Shown in pieces: positions 45,020 through 56,126 of a stretch of DNA of 64,000 nucleotides. The notes beneath the pieces were generated by a model, which ran no database searches, was not told the DNA's origin, and saw only the letters and a program-made list of their open reading frames with translations. The stretch is from Gambelia wislizenii (lineage: Eukaryota; Chordata; Lepidosauria; Squamata; Crotaphytidae): positions 440,936,687 to 441,000,686 of the forward strand of contig JAUMIR010000001.1 of the NCBI GenBank assembly GCA_030847615.1. Reading direction: 5' to 3'. Every line of letters begins with the position of its first letter. The first letter of the stretch is position 1. A program made the position numbers and the translations under genes.

Positions 45020-45175
45020 CAGTAGAACCCCCGTATCCACTGATTCATAATCCACTGATTTAATTATTCACAGGACACAAAACAGCACACCCACTATAGA
45101 GTTTTCCTAGAAAATGTGTCCTCTCTAGTCATTTTCTAGGATCTATTTGTGGACTTCAGTTGCTTCAGATTCAAT
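45020..45175 (+). mobile_element. Tigger/pogo-like element, left part
   Basis: Begins CAGTAGAACCCCCGTATCC after a TA and carries GGACACAAAACAGCACAC and CCTAGAAAATGTGTCC, matching the inverted piece in the hAT element near 1 kb. The opposite terminus is not found. Confidence 0.6.
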
Positions 45176-45715
45176 ATTCTTTTTCTGATCAAATGAAAAG
45201 GTGGCTTGCCTCACCTGGATGTCTCCAGGAGAGACTGTTCACCTTTTAATTATAATGTCCCCTGCACTGTTTAACATTTTAAAAGATTCATGCTTTTCCA
45301 AAAGGAGAAGTGGATTTCTGTCCACCTCTGGTGAGAGAAAGGTCTGTTTTCCCATTTTTGGCAATCTGCATGGCCCTCAGATAGTCCCAAGGCAAAAAAA
45401 AAAAAAAAGAAGAAGAAAAAGGCCAATGGAGCGACCATAGTTACCTACCTCTGTCCTATAGTGTAACCACTTCTCTATAGCAGAATACCAACAGGAACAC
45501 CAGAATGGCACCAAAGAGGAATGTGTAATTTTTGCTTCTATGAAATGTTAAATTTCTTTCATAATTAGGATAAAGAAAATGAGAAGATGATTGTCACCCA
45601 AACCATCTATATCCAGCTAATTCACCACATTTGTGGGCCACTGCTGATACATCCTTCTATACTAGGTATTAGTTAGCTCTTGGGAACACACATCCAACAC
45701 ATCTTATCCTGATAG
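45176..45715. other. Non-coding stretch, A-rich run
   Basis: A15 run with AAG units at 45394-45420. No coding or repeat feature supported. Confidence 0.35.
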
Positions 45716-46344
45716 CAGGGGCATAAACTATGGGGGGTCAAGCCCCTTCAGGATTTTCCCAGAATTGGTAAGCCCCCTCCGGGCAACCAGCTGGATGTGT
45801 TGGAGGGGGCAATCTAAATTATTTCCAGGGATCCCTTATAACTCAGTGTCTCTGACTAAAAGAGATTAAGGATACCCCTCTCCCCACTGTAATTCCTAAA
45901 TGGACAGCCTTTCGTCCTACAAGGCTTGAGGGGGTAGAAGGGGACAAATCTGGGGAAGGCTGAACTTGAATAAAAGGAGAGTGGCTTTTGTCTTGTAAAA
46001 AGAGATCTGCTGGGCAACTGAAGAGGAAGAGTTTGTTTACTTGTTTATGCATAAATAAGACGGGTAGGGGCCAAAGATTTTCTGGGGCAAATCTTTATGA
46101 AGAAACAGAATGATGGGTCAATCATGGCTTGGCCCGTGAATTAAAAGCAGTGTGGGTGGAATGGAAGGGGCACAGGAACATGACGACTCCATGGCAACGT
46201 TATCTGAAAGGGAAGCCCTTTCACAATCTCCTGGCGTCCCTGTCATGGGATATATGGGTCATCTGATAATCTCCTTAATAAAGAAGATATGTTCCAGGAC
46301 AAAGCTGAGAAAGCATTACCTTCTGAAGACATGCCCTCAGATAT

Positions 46345-47110
46345 TAGTGTTCCTGGTGTGAAAAGAAAGCCAGCAGGACACCAGTACAAAGACACTTGGA
46401 AGAGAACCTTTGATTGGCTCTCTTAAGAAATGGGCAAACCATATTGCGACATATGTTGCACAGCAAGTGAAAAGAGTGCTCTTCTTCCCCAAACCTCAAG
46501 AGACATGCACATGAAGCTTTTGTTTAAAAAGCCTTTTCAGACTGGAAGAGAGCCCTAGAAAGATTCCATAGCCATCAGCACTCACCATGTGCTGTTTTCA
46601 CCATGCAGCTGTTTAAGTTATGGTTGCTGTTGCAGGTGGTCTAAATGTTCATGTCATTTGCTCAGAAGGAAAACAAAAACAAATGCAAGAAGGTAGACGC
46701 TAGAAAGGCACTGCTGAAAATTTTATCCTCTGTAAGATATCTTGCCTGTCAAGGCCTTGCAGTTTGTGGCCATGTTGAGGAAGGATCAAACCTTAGTCAA
46801 CTCTTGCTGCTTCATGCTGATGATGTTCCCCAGCTGAGATCATGGCTGGATTGTACAAATTACAAATTCACCAGCTATTGTGAATGAGTTTCTTAAGATC
46901 ATGGCTCACAATGTTTTATGTACATTAGTGAGAGAGACTGAAACAGCTGTTTACTATAGTATAATTGTGGATGAGACTACAGACTACAAAGGAGCAGGTT
47001 TCATTTTCCTTTCACATAGCCACAAAGGAAAGGTCGGTGAAGGAATTTTTTTTTTGTTTTTCATGAGACTGATGGTATAGCTTCTAAGAGCCATTTTGCT
47101 ATTTTGAAAG
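46345..47110 (+). pseudogene. hAT transposase, N-terminal half (DUF4371 region)
   Basis: Readable words across shifting frames: CQQDTSTKT..., then ARKALLKILSSVRYLACQGLAVCGHVEEGSNL (46700-46800), QLLLLHADDVPQLRSWL, YKFTS, EFLKIMAHNVLCTLVRETE (46885-46945) and YYSIIVDETTDYKGA (46955-46998). The VDETTD word carries the first acidic catalytic residue region of hAT transposases (DDE-type RNase H fold). Several stops and frameshifts. Interrupted at 47115 by the MITE insertion. Confidence 0.82.
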
Positions 47111-47115
47111 ATGTA

Positions 47116-48336
47116 GGACTTTATCAGACGCTCAAGCAAGGCATCATAATCATGCCACATAACTGTGAATGGGTGCGCAGATCAGACGATGTTGCCCTTT
47201 CATGGTTAAAATTAGCCCCAAACCTGTAGTTTTTAATTGATGCCTTAAGCCATCAATTCATCCTCCTGCCACTTTTGTGCCAGCGTAGCTGGCATGTGAA
47301 ACTTCACATCTTTTTTTTTTTTTACTGTACTTACCCCATCAGTAGCTGGTCTTACACAAACACTTCTGGGTGAGATCGCAATATCCAGGTAAGTGACACA
47401 CTTTCTATAACCCTCCCTGGGTTACTTGTAAGTTTTAAAGTGTCTTTTTGTAATTTGTGTCATGGCCAGCCAGGCTGAGGACTCAGAGGATGAGGAGGCT
47501 GAGCCATGCTCTAGCTTTGCTCTGCCAGCAGAGCTGGCTGAGCCAGAACCTAGCTCTGCTATGCCAACTGCAGCAGAGCCCATGATTCAGCAGCCTAGCC
47601 TCCCCCCAGCAGAGACATAGAGGAGCAGGAGAAGTAGGTACCTACCTTCAGCCAGAGAAGGACAGAAAGGGCACGCCTCCGCCGATCCCAGAAATTATAT
47701 GAGAAAAGCTCAGCAATCACCAAACAGCTGTGATTAGGAGCTGGGCCAATATAAACAGCTGTGAGATGTCAAACTTCTTCATCAGAGTCTATCTGTGTTC
47801 CCTGACAAAAGCATCTGACTCGGACTCCTTGTGTCCTGAAACCTTGTCTCCTAGACCTCGGATTGATCTGGAACTCTTGTCCTTGGACTGGACTCACTGA
47901 TCTGCTTTCTGGAAGTCTTAACCCTGGGCTGGACTCGCTGACTTGCTCCCTGGGCTCCTGGACCTTTGGCTTGCCCCCTGGTTTTGCTATTGGACATTGG
48001 ACTGGTACTGTGCTTCAGAATTGTTTTTGTGTTGCTGCAAAACCTTGCACTTTGCGTGTATCCTTCTTATCAGCCATTTGGTTGGCTGCTTTCCTGGACA
48101 CTTTGTTTCACTTTTTTAGTGGTATTTTTGGTTTGGTTTTGAATTTCCTGTGCAATGAAGTCTTGCAATATTCCGCAGGATTTCAAAGGAGGAAGTGAAT
48201 GGTGCTCCATTAATTTCCTCTTTTATTGCTGAGAAAGCAAGGTAAGTGTGTGTGGGGAGCATTCTTTTCCTGGCATAAAAATAGATTCTTTTATGCCAGC
48301 AAAAGAACACTTTAAGGGGGTAGTCTGATAAAGTCC
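47116..48336 (+). mobile_element. Harbinger-type MITE, family D, copy 4, split by an LTR
   Basis: Left terminus GGACTTTATCAGACGC (47116), right terminus GTCTGATAAAGTCC (48323-48336). Flanks GTA and ATA, consistent with a TA-containing 3-bp duplication after one change. The subterminal hairpin GCATAAAAATAG...TTTTATGCC lies at about 48264-48307. Removing the inserted 643 bp and one 5-bp duplication gives 573 bp, the expected size. Confidence 0.85.
47458..48100 (+). mobile_element. Probable solo LTR inside MITE copy 4
   Basis: Starts TGTCATGG and ends TGGACA, the TG...CA rule with inverted TGTC/GACA ends. Flanks ATTTG and CTTTG form a 5-bp duplication with one mismatch. A TATA-like box AATATAAACAG lies at about 47751. 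Other MITE copies are continuous across this position, so the boundaries are independently supported. GC-richer than the MITE. No gag/pol sequence, hence solo LTR; family unknown. Confidence 0.6.
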
Positions 48337-48339
48337 ATA

Positions 48340-49625
48340 GTCTGCCACTTTAATCTTCCTCTTGATTGGTGTTGTGGCTATTGCTATGATGAAGCATCAA
48401 ATGTAGCTGGATGCATTAGTGGGCTGCAGGCTCTTGTCAAGGAAGAAGAACCAAGAGCATTCTATATGCACTATGTGACCCATGCTGTGAATTTAGTGGT
48501 GCAAGATGTAGCAGGAAATGTTGCCATGTGTAGAATTTTTTTTTTAGTGAAGTAGATGACCTTATCACTTTTGTCAGAAGTTCATCCAAACATCTTGTCT
48601 GGTTTAAAAAAAATATAGGGGAAGAGGAGAACATACATCTGAAACTATTTGGCCCCACATGATGGAGTGTTAGAGCAGCTTCCTTACAATCAGTTGCTCT
48701 TAATTACAGACAGCTCATTGATTTTTTTTTATGATGTGGCATCTGAGGAAAGGGGAAATGCTGGAGCAAAGCAGATTGATATGTGCAAAGCTTTGCTTCT
48801 TTCTTCATGCAGCAGTACTTGATGCTTGTGTTTGGCCGTTTGGACACACTAAATACAGCACTTCAAATAAGTAACCTACAGTTTCATCAAGCAGAACTTC
48901 TTTTAGTGTCTGCCAAGGAGAGTACAAAGCAGCTGAGGAACAACTTCAAAGAATTCTGGACAAAGATCACAATGGCAGCAAAAGACTTAGATTTAGGAAC
49001 CCCTATACTCCCTAGGCACAGAAAGCCTCCACAACACATTGATCCTGGGTGTGAGCCTCACCAGTTTGAGTTTCCTGAGGGATTCTACAGGAAAATATCT
49101 TATGATGTGATTGATAATGCCAGCAGCAGTTTACACAATCGCTTTTCCTCAAATGTGTGCAAAACATATGAGCACAATTGAAAAGTTTGTCATTGGAGAG
49201 ATTGATAGCACATCCATTGCAGGCTTTTATACAACTTACATGGATCCTTCTTGATTAGAGCTTCATCATGATATTCTGTTGGATATTGCAAGGGAGAAGA
49301 AAGTTAAAGTTAAAGTTTCAGCTCTTCAGGATGTGGTTGTTTTTCTGAGTGGGACATAGAGCAAATATCAGTGGCACCTACTACCAGAATTGACAAAGCT
49401 GATCAAATATCACCTCTACAATACCAATTTCATCATGTTCATCAGAAAGATCATTCTCATGCCTTTGTAGGATAAAGATCTTTCTGTGGTCAAGCATGGG
49501 GCAAGCCAGGCTCAATCATATGGCTGTTCTACATGAACATAAAGAGATCAGTTTGGAGATGGATCTGAACCTGATAGCTAATGAGTTCATCCAGGCAGCA
49601 CCAATCAGAAGAATCCTAGAATCCT
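48340..49625 (+). pseudogene. hAT transposase, central and C-terminal parts
   Basis: In order: CCGYCYDEASNVAGCISGLQALV (48377-48440; the GQ-YDGAsN-type catalytic word), YMHYVTHAVNLVVQDV (H-C-HalNL-type word), a region equivalent to 'cpTRWs-R--sl' near 48655, then FGRLDTLNTALQ and LRNNFKEFWTKITMAAKDLDL (frame 48783-49181), FSSNVCKTYEHN, and finally RRIKIFLWSSMGQARLNHMAVLHEHKE, the hAT C-terminal dimerisation motif (about 49465-49560), then LIANEF. Frameshifts and stops throughout. The order of motifs is complete, so the ancestral gene was full length before the MITE insertion. Confidence 0.85.
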
Positions 49626-49690
49626 AGTGTGGAAGAATCCTAGAAGTTCATATCCTGAATATATTTCTTCTGCTTTGTCCTTTGTTTAGT

Positions 49691-50400
49691 AATCTGTTCT
49701 TCAGTGCTCCCTCTGGTTAGTTATAATAAATTTATTTAAATCCATAAACAGAGTTTGTTTATTTTTATCTTGGGGTTCAATTTGGATGGTATATTGCATG
49801 GGCCTTTAGATGGTGGTATAGTGTATAAACTATCATAATATTACAATTAAAATGTAATATTTTGTTGAGTACTTGTTATATTAATATGGCTTTGAACATG
49901 CTAGGATCTATTAATGAAGGATGGTTTCTAGAAATAGAAACAGAAATAGAAATACATGCATGCATACATAAATGTAAACAAATAAGCATAGCACCATGCC
50001 CCAGCCCCCAGGAAATTGACAGATTACATGACACTGACAAAGAAGCTGTATTGATCACTCAATGGAGCAGTTGCTGGGGGCCTTGGCTCCTATATTGGTG
50101 GCATACAGTCCACATAAAAATAGAAGAGGAGTTGGCACATGAAGCCTGGTTTGGAACATTTCCTTCCCATCACAGTCTTCAACTGGCAGTTCTAGGTTTG
50201 CATGAAAACATGGCAAGCTCTCATATAGACATGCCCACAAATTTCATGGAGGTATTTTAAGTGCAATTGGTCTGGTAGCACTCCATGCTGAGTTAGCAGT
50301 TTTTTCAGAGAATTGAAAAGAAATCTCTGTTATCCTACTGTTGTTAAAAAAATACAACCACCACTCTAATGCTACTAATGCAATTCCAGTTTATAAATGA
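49691..50400. other. Non-coding stretch, no feature seen
   Basis: The frame 49862-50260 has no recognisable motif and is in AT-rich non-coding-like sequence. No repeats recognised. Confidence 0.4.
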
Positions 50401-50419
50401 AGGCATCTTAGTGTTATCA

Positions 50420-50960
50420 AAGATTCATATGCCAAATTATTAATAAAAAGCTTCAAATGTATTCTTTTGAAATTGCCAAGAAAAGCTGTTCCTTAATGCC
50501 TGTTGAACATTGGGGCAGACTGATTCAAATGTTAAACCCAAGCTCAGACCTTAATTTAAAAAAAAAAAAAAAGCTGTCAGAATAATTGCTAAGAACATAC
50601 AAGGATTATCCAAAGTAAACTGCAGCCTGCAAAATGAGAATTGCATGTTAGCTAATTGTTAATTTTAGCAATTGCAATGGCTAATTAGTGTAGCACATAT
50701 TGACTATTAGCATGATGCCCCAGCACCTGCTTTCCCCAATGAACCAATTCCTTCATTGCTCATGCAGGAGCCAAATGTGTAATTATTGGCCATCATTGGG
50801 GCGATTTTTTCAGTGATTCTTTTGTGTGATGTGAATAAAGCATAATGACATATTTTATTAGAGGGCAAATAGCTGTTTGTTAATGGAAATGATTTGAAAC
50901 CCAAGAAACTCAGAGCTAAGAACGTGTTTTCAGTATCAGCATGAATTCAAATGTATTCCC
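50420..50960. promoter_or_regulatory. Repeat-free ATTA-rich block, candidate conserved enhancer-type DNA
   Basis: The block has GTTAGCTAATTGTTAATTTT, GCAATTGCAATGGCTAATTAG and GTGTAATTATTGGCC within 150 bases (50645-50790), plus many short inverted words and no TE similarity. This density of TAATTA/TAATTG cores and the balanced, non-repetitive composition resemble deeply conserved vertebrate non-coding elements. Conservation itself cannot be seen from one sequence. Confidence 0.25.
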
Positions 50961-51852
50961 TTTTAACCATATAAAAGAAGCATAGAAATCAAATCTAAAC
51001 TTAGTATAATACATTTAATGGTATGTGCAAACACAGCATTGATTAGCTACCTCAAATGTATTTCAGATATGCATCATTTGGGTGTTTTGGAGGCTGCCAA
51101 GTTTCCACTTTTCTTGTTTAAAACTCTTCTGTGGAATGAAGTAGTTGCAAAAGGAGATTGAGCCCCCCCCCTTATTTGTACTCCCCAAACCATTTCTGTA
51201 ACATAAAGTAATACTTACAAAGCAAATATCTCTGGCAAATAACTACAGAGCACAGTCTAATTACATCCTAAAACACATGTTTGAATATATATCACAAAAC
51301 ACAAGTCTCACCCCCTAACTCAATTGTTCAGATAAGTGCAGCCGTAAGCAAATCAGTTGTCAAGTCATGTAGATTTGGCCATGGCACATCCTCTTTCTTG
51401 ACTACAGAAGTTTTTTTTACTCTTTGGGGGGGATACAGTGCAATTGTGGAATGGCATAGAAATTGTTTTATCTGTGAATGATTCAGTTCGATTCTGCATC
51501 TTCATCTGCTCTCTTTGTTCCAAAACGTCTATTTCTATGGCCTATAAGACAATGAATTACTTTTAACACTGACTGAGAAATTTGGGATTGACATCAAGTG
51601 TAAAGTGGAACCAATGTCACAGAATTAGTTCCAACCATATCCAGGAACTGACTTTCACAATAAATACTTGGTTATGCGAGTAGTCTATTTATGTGAGCAA
51701 TGTAACATCAGAGTGCCTACCTTGATCATCCTTCTCTCTTACATAAGCTGCAAAAAATCATACTTTATAATTTACCATTTCACAGAAAACAAGCTGTCTT
51801 CTTCTGGGACTTTGTGGTGTCTATGTTAAAAAGTTTAACTGGAGACACCTTT
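50961..51852. other. Non-coding stretch, no feature seen
   Basis: Short C8 and T-rich runs only. No genes or repeats supported. Confidence 0.4.
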
Positions 51853-53078
51853 TGTTGGAATATATAGTTTGCAATCTAATAAGTAGAAATGTTTTGCTAT
51901 TGAAGGGTTAACTGAGAAGCCAAATAGTATGTGTTGATGTAACATCCTATTGTTTTCCTATTGGGCTTCTAGGAAAAAGGGGAGCGTCTAAGTTTCCTCT
52001 TTGTCTTAGAAGCCAGCCATGAGGGTGTTCCCTCTTTCCCACTTCTTCGCCATGTTTTGATAATGAGAGGACCTCCCTTCTCAGGAAGTCCTGCATTATT
52101 CTTTTGTACATATGTAGTTTTTAGACATTTTTAGTAGTTTTGGTCTACTTTGATGCTGTACTGAATTTCTGCCACATGTAAAAGCTGTGAAACTGTGAGT
52201 AATGAAGCTTTGTACTTTTAAACAACTTTTATGAGTCTTGAGTGTTTATTTTGTTAAACAAATAACTTGGGATAGGATTTTTGGAAATTGTGTAAAAATA
52301 CACTGTTTAAAATATCAGGGTATTTTGTCCCTGTTTAAACATCCACACTGCACTTCACACGTTAATGGAAAATGCAGCCAAATTTATAGTAGAGCATAGC
52401 AAGCTTAAAGCACACACGCAGCATCTCGCGTCAGAATGTTAGCATGCATGTAAAAACACTGCTTAGCTTATAACCAAACACCCTTTGTCTTTTCCCAAGT
52501 TGTTTAACTACCAAAGTAACCACTCAAGACTCAAAGTTAGTTTAAAAAATACAAAAACTTCTTTACTCACAGTTTAGAGAGCTGATTCTTGGCAGATAAC
52601 AAAAACACCATCAAAACAGACTAAAACTGGTTAAAAATACTTTAAAACTACATTGTTAGGAAACTATATTCAGGACGCCCCTTTCGGGGTCCTCTCAGTT
52701 CAAAGGTCCATGAGGATTGTTAGATAACATGGCGTCTGGAACAAAGAAGAACCCTCAGACACTCCCTCTTCATCCCAGATTGCCCAATAGTAAAACTTTA
52801 GGAAGTTACATCAACTCATCTCATATGCCTTCTCAGTTAACCCTTCAATGGCAAAACCATTTCCACTTATTGGACAGCAAACTATATTTTCCAACAAGGA
52901 TAAGGGTGTTTGGTTATATCTAAGCTGTGGTTTTTACATGTATGCTAAGAGTATTACGCTAACACTGCTGCATGTGTGTACTCTGCTAATTGACTGTACT
53001 TTCCAGGAGTGAAGTGCAGTGAGGAGAGTTTAAAGAGGGAACATCAGAACCCTGCATTTTCAAACACTTCCAATACCT
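51853..53078. repeat. Interlocked inverted repeats A - B' - A' - B
   Basis: Block A (51853-52272; starts TGTTGGAATATATAGTTTGC, ends AACTTGGG) recurs inverted as A' (52496-52896). Block B' (52275-52495) recurs inverted as B (52902-53078; AAGGGTGTTTGGTTAT...). A' thus sits as the loop of the B'/B palindrome, and B' as the loop of the A/A' palindrome. Block A begins TG, contains GAAGGGTTAACTGAGAAG and ends with GTGAGTAATGAAGC-type and GAGTCTTGAGTG words, LTR-like features, but flanking duplications do not match. Divergence between arms is moderate, so the arrangement is old. Confidence 0.8.
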
Positions 53079-53143
53079 TTCAAGTGCCAGCTTCTTGAGA
53101 ATAACAACTGGTGTATCTTTGGAACCAACTTTGTGACACCATT
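53079..53143. other. Short spacer before LINE copy 3
   Basis: Non-coding; carries the left target duplication of the next element at its end (53144-53152). Confidence 0.5.
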
Positions 53144-53614
53144 TACAGAAATCTCACTCTCTCTCTCTGGCTTTTCTTCGCAAATGAAGATTCAGGAAGG
53201 ACTCATCCCATGCTTTCTGCAAGTGCACTGATGACTAAAAAGGTCAATCCGAGATAAACAAGTCCGGTTGCAGAAAGCACAGCAGAAGGTCTCCTTCGGT
53301 GATGTTTCTGAGTTGTGATTCTTTCCGTGTTGTCATTTCTCTTCAAGACTTGTTCAGCCTGAGTTCTTAAATAAGGCTGCAGCATTGTGGATAGTGCGTC
53401 TCCATGCCTCCCGATTTGAGGCCAGGGCAGACCATTGTTGGTGATCAATTTGGCTGAGCCTGAGAAGTTGTTTCAGGGAGTCGTATCACTTTTTTGGATT
53501 GCCCCTCTTACGCTGACCCATGTCGAGTTCACCGTAGAGTTCTATTTTTGGGAGGCGATAGTCCTCGATCCTGGAAACGTGCCCTGCCCAGCACAGCTGT
53601 GTTCTCAATATCAT

Positions 53615-53839
53615 TCCAGCGGGCTCCAAGGTTCACTCAGCCTTCCCTCCTTTCGTAGGTCGGTAAAATGAGTACCCGGCTTGTGGGGGCAACTAGCGAA
53701 CACACATTGGAAGCTGCTTAATGCAGTGTAAATGTGTAAATTGCTATTGCTTAAAACAATTTGTAAGCTACTCTGATAGCCTTGTGGCTGAAGAGCAGGG
53801 TATAAATAAATAAATAAATAAATAAATAAAATAAAATAA
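53615..53839 (+). mobile_element. 5'-truncated tRNA-type SINE inside LINE copy 3
   Basis: Matches 28480-28686 from GGCTCCAAGGTTCACTCAGC to the (TAAA)n tail. Target duplication AATATCAT at 53607-53614 and 53840-53847; the uninterrupted sequence is seen in LINE copies 2 and 4. The tRNA-like head is missing. Confidence 0.88.
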
Positions 53840-53847
53840 AATATCAT

Positions 53848-54576
53848 GGCCTCAATGTTGGTAATCCCTGCTTGCTCAAGAACAGCAACATTCGCCACAT
53901 AGTCAGTCCAGTGTATATTTAGGATTGTGTGTAGACAGCGCTGATGAAAGCATTCGAGGAGTCGTAAGTGTTGGTGACAGGTGACCCATGTTTCAGACCC
54001 ATAGAGAAGAATAAACAGTACAATGGCTCTATACACACTGATTTTTGTGCTTTGCCTCAGGTGTTTATTACTCCAGACTCTTTTGTGAAGTCTTCCAAAT
54101 GCGCTATATGCCTTTGCTAATCTGTGATTGATCTCTTTGTCAATCTTGGCATCTGAGGAGAAGATGCTTCCCAGGTAGGTGAACTGCTGAACGGACTTAA
54201 GCACAGATTTGCCGACGGCAATGTCGGGATGGTGGTGTTCATCCTGTGGTGCAGGCTGGTAAAGAACTTCCGTTTTCTTCAGGTTGACTTCCAGCCCAAA
54301 CAGCTCTGCAGCTGTTGCGAAGCAGGATGTTAGGCGCTGCAGAGCTGCTTCTATGTGGGCAACAAGGGCAGCATCATCAGAGAAGAGCAGCTCACGGACT
54401 AGATAGTTTAAAGTCCTAGTGCGAGCCCTCAGACGGCTTAAGTTAAACAAGCTACCATCAGTACGGGAACGTATATAGATGTCGTCTTCTTCTTCAAGCT
54501 CTGCCGTAGCCCTTTGGGGTATCATGCTGGAAAAGATTGTAAATAAAGTTGGAGCAAGAACACAATCTTGCTTCAC
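53848..54576 (-). pseudogene. LINE copy 3: RT motifs B-C and C-terminal part
   Basis: Reads MKQDCVLAPTLFTIF (motif B with Asp in place of the usual Gly after Gln), RTDGSLFNLSRLRARTRTLNYLVRELLFSDDAALVAH (motif C, FSDD), FATAAELFGLEVNLKKTEVLY (motif D/E), QQFTYLGSIFSSDAKIDKEI, YRAIVLFILLYGSETWVT, then LECFHQRCLHTILNI. The frame runs into the SINE at 53847. The FSDD box missing from copy 1 is intact here. Confidence 0.88.
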
Positions 54577-54587
54577 TCCATTAGTTA

Positions 54588-56126
54588 TTAGAAAGGGCTC
54601 TGAAAGAGCATCGCCATATCTTGACTGTACTGGCCCTCGTTTAGCAAGATAATAATTTTAAGGAATTTGGGGGGACATCCTAGTCTTTCCAGGATCTGCC
54701 ACAGACCTTTTCTACTCACAGTGTCGAAGGCTTTAGTGAGGTCGACAAATGTTACAAAGAGACCCTTGTTCTGCTCCCTACATTTTTCTTGCAGTTGTCT
54801 AAGGGCAAATACCATATCTGTAGTATTCCAATCGGCTATGAAGCCACATTGGCTTTCAGGAAGAAGCTCTTCTGCAATAGCAGGAACTAATCTGTTCAGG
54901 AGTATCTTTGCAAGGATTTTTCCAGCAATAGAGACCAATGTTATGCCTTGGTAGTTTGAGCAATTGGATTTTGCTCCTTTTATCTTGTACAGGGTGATGA
55001 TGACTGCATCTTGGAGATCTGATGGCAGTTCCCCTTTTTCCCAGCAATTCACAAGGAGTTCGTGGAATTTATCGTGGAGTGCATGACCTCCGTGTTTCCA
55101 AACTTCAGGTGGGATTCCATCAATCCCAGCTGCCTTGAGGTTTTTCATCTGCTGTATGGCCTTAAGGGTCTCTTCCAAAGTGGGAGCTATGTCCAATTCA
55201 TTTTTCATGGGTTTTTCTATCCTATGTTGAATAGCTGAGCTTTGGACTACTCGGTTGGCACTAAAGAGACTTTGAAAATGTTCAGCCCATTGATTCAGGA
55301 TGGAGGCTTTATCAATAATTAATGTTTGACCATGTATACTATATAAGGGGCTTTGGACCTGATAGGTAGGTCCAAACACTACTTTAAGGGCTTCATAAAA
55401 TCCTCTAAGATCACCCAGATCTGCACAGCGTTGTGTCTTTTCTGCTATATTGATCCACCACTTGTTCTGCATGTCTTGGAATTTTTGTTGAAGTTTACTA
55501 CATGTGAGATAGAAAGCTGTTTTTCTTACACGGCAGGTTGGCTGGGCGAGGTATGCCTGGTAAGCAGTTCTCTTCTTTGCCAACAGCTCCTGGATCTCTT
55601 GGTTGTTTTCATCAAACCAGTCTTGATTTTTCTTGTGGGAGAACCCAAGGGATTCTTCTGCAGACTGGAGGATACTGTTTTTGATATGTTGCCAAAGCAC
55701 TGTAGGAGAAGGTTCTGTAGGATGGTCTTCAAATTTCATTTGTAGATTTACCTGGAAGTTGTCTCTCATGGTAGCTTGTTGAAGATTGTTGACTTGGAGT
55801 CTCTTCTTTAACATGCCACCCCTCTTAGGTTTGAACTTAAGATGAAGATTTAGTTTACATCTGACGAAGCGATGATATGTTAGGCATTCTGCACTGGGCA
55901 TCACTTGAGTATGAGGGACACTGTGAATGTTTCTCTGGCAGACTAGAACATAGTCAATGAGATGCCAATGTTTGGATCGGAGATGCATCCAGGTCGTCTT
56001 CAAGCTATCTTTCTGCTGAAAGATATTGTTTGTAATAGTCAGCTGCTGTTCTGCACAGAACTCTAGCAAGAGGCGTCCTTTATCATTGCAATTTCCAACA
56101 CCATGCTTGCCTAAGACACCTTTCAT
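54588..56126 (-). pseudogene. LINE copy 3: endonuclease end, linker and RT fingers/palm
   Basis: A 512-residue open stretch: KHGVGNCNDKGRLLLEFC, TTWMHLRSKHWHLIDYVLV (endonuclease), linker LGFSHKKNQDWFDENN, NLKAAGIDGIPPEVWKHGG, LPSDLQDAVIITLYKIKGAK, YQGITLVSIAGKILAK, ESQCGFIADWNTTDMVFALRQLQEK, and FVDLTKAFDTVSRKGLW (motif A). The endonuclease histidine motif is altered (LTYHRF instead of TDH), so the nuclease is likely inactive as well. Confidence 0.88.

Larger units (their letters stand above)
45716..49690 (+). mobile_element. hAT transposon remnant with transposase pseudogene
   Basis: Proposed left terminus CAGGGGCATAAACTATGGGG at 45716; the right terminus is not recognisable (the element is old). 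It contains the transposase remnants at 46345-47110 and 48340-49625, separated by a Harbinger-type MITE that itself contains a probable solo LTR. The transposase reads like the DUF4371-type hAT proteins often annotated as 'zinc finger MYM-type protein 1-like'. Confidence 0.7.

Noticed and set aside
49862..50260. 132-codon plus-strand frame
   Set aside because: AT-rich, compositionally like flanking non-coding DNA, with no motif, no homologous copy in the window and an opposite-strand frame of similar quality.
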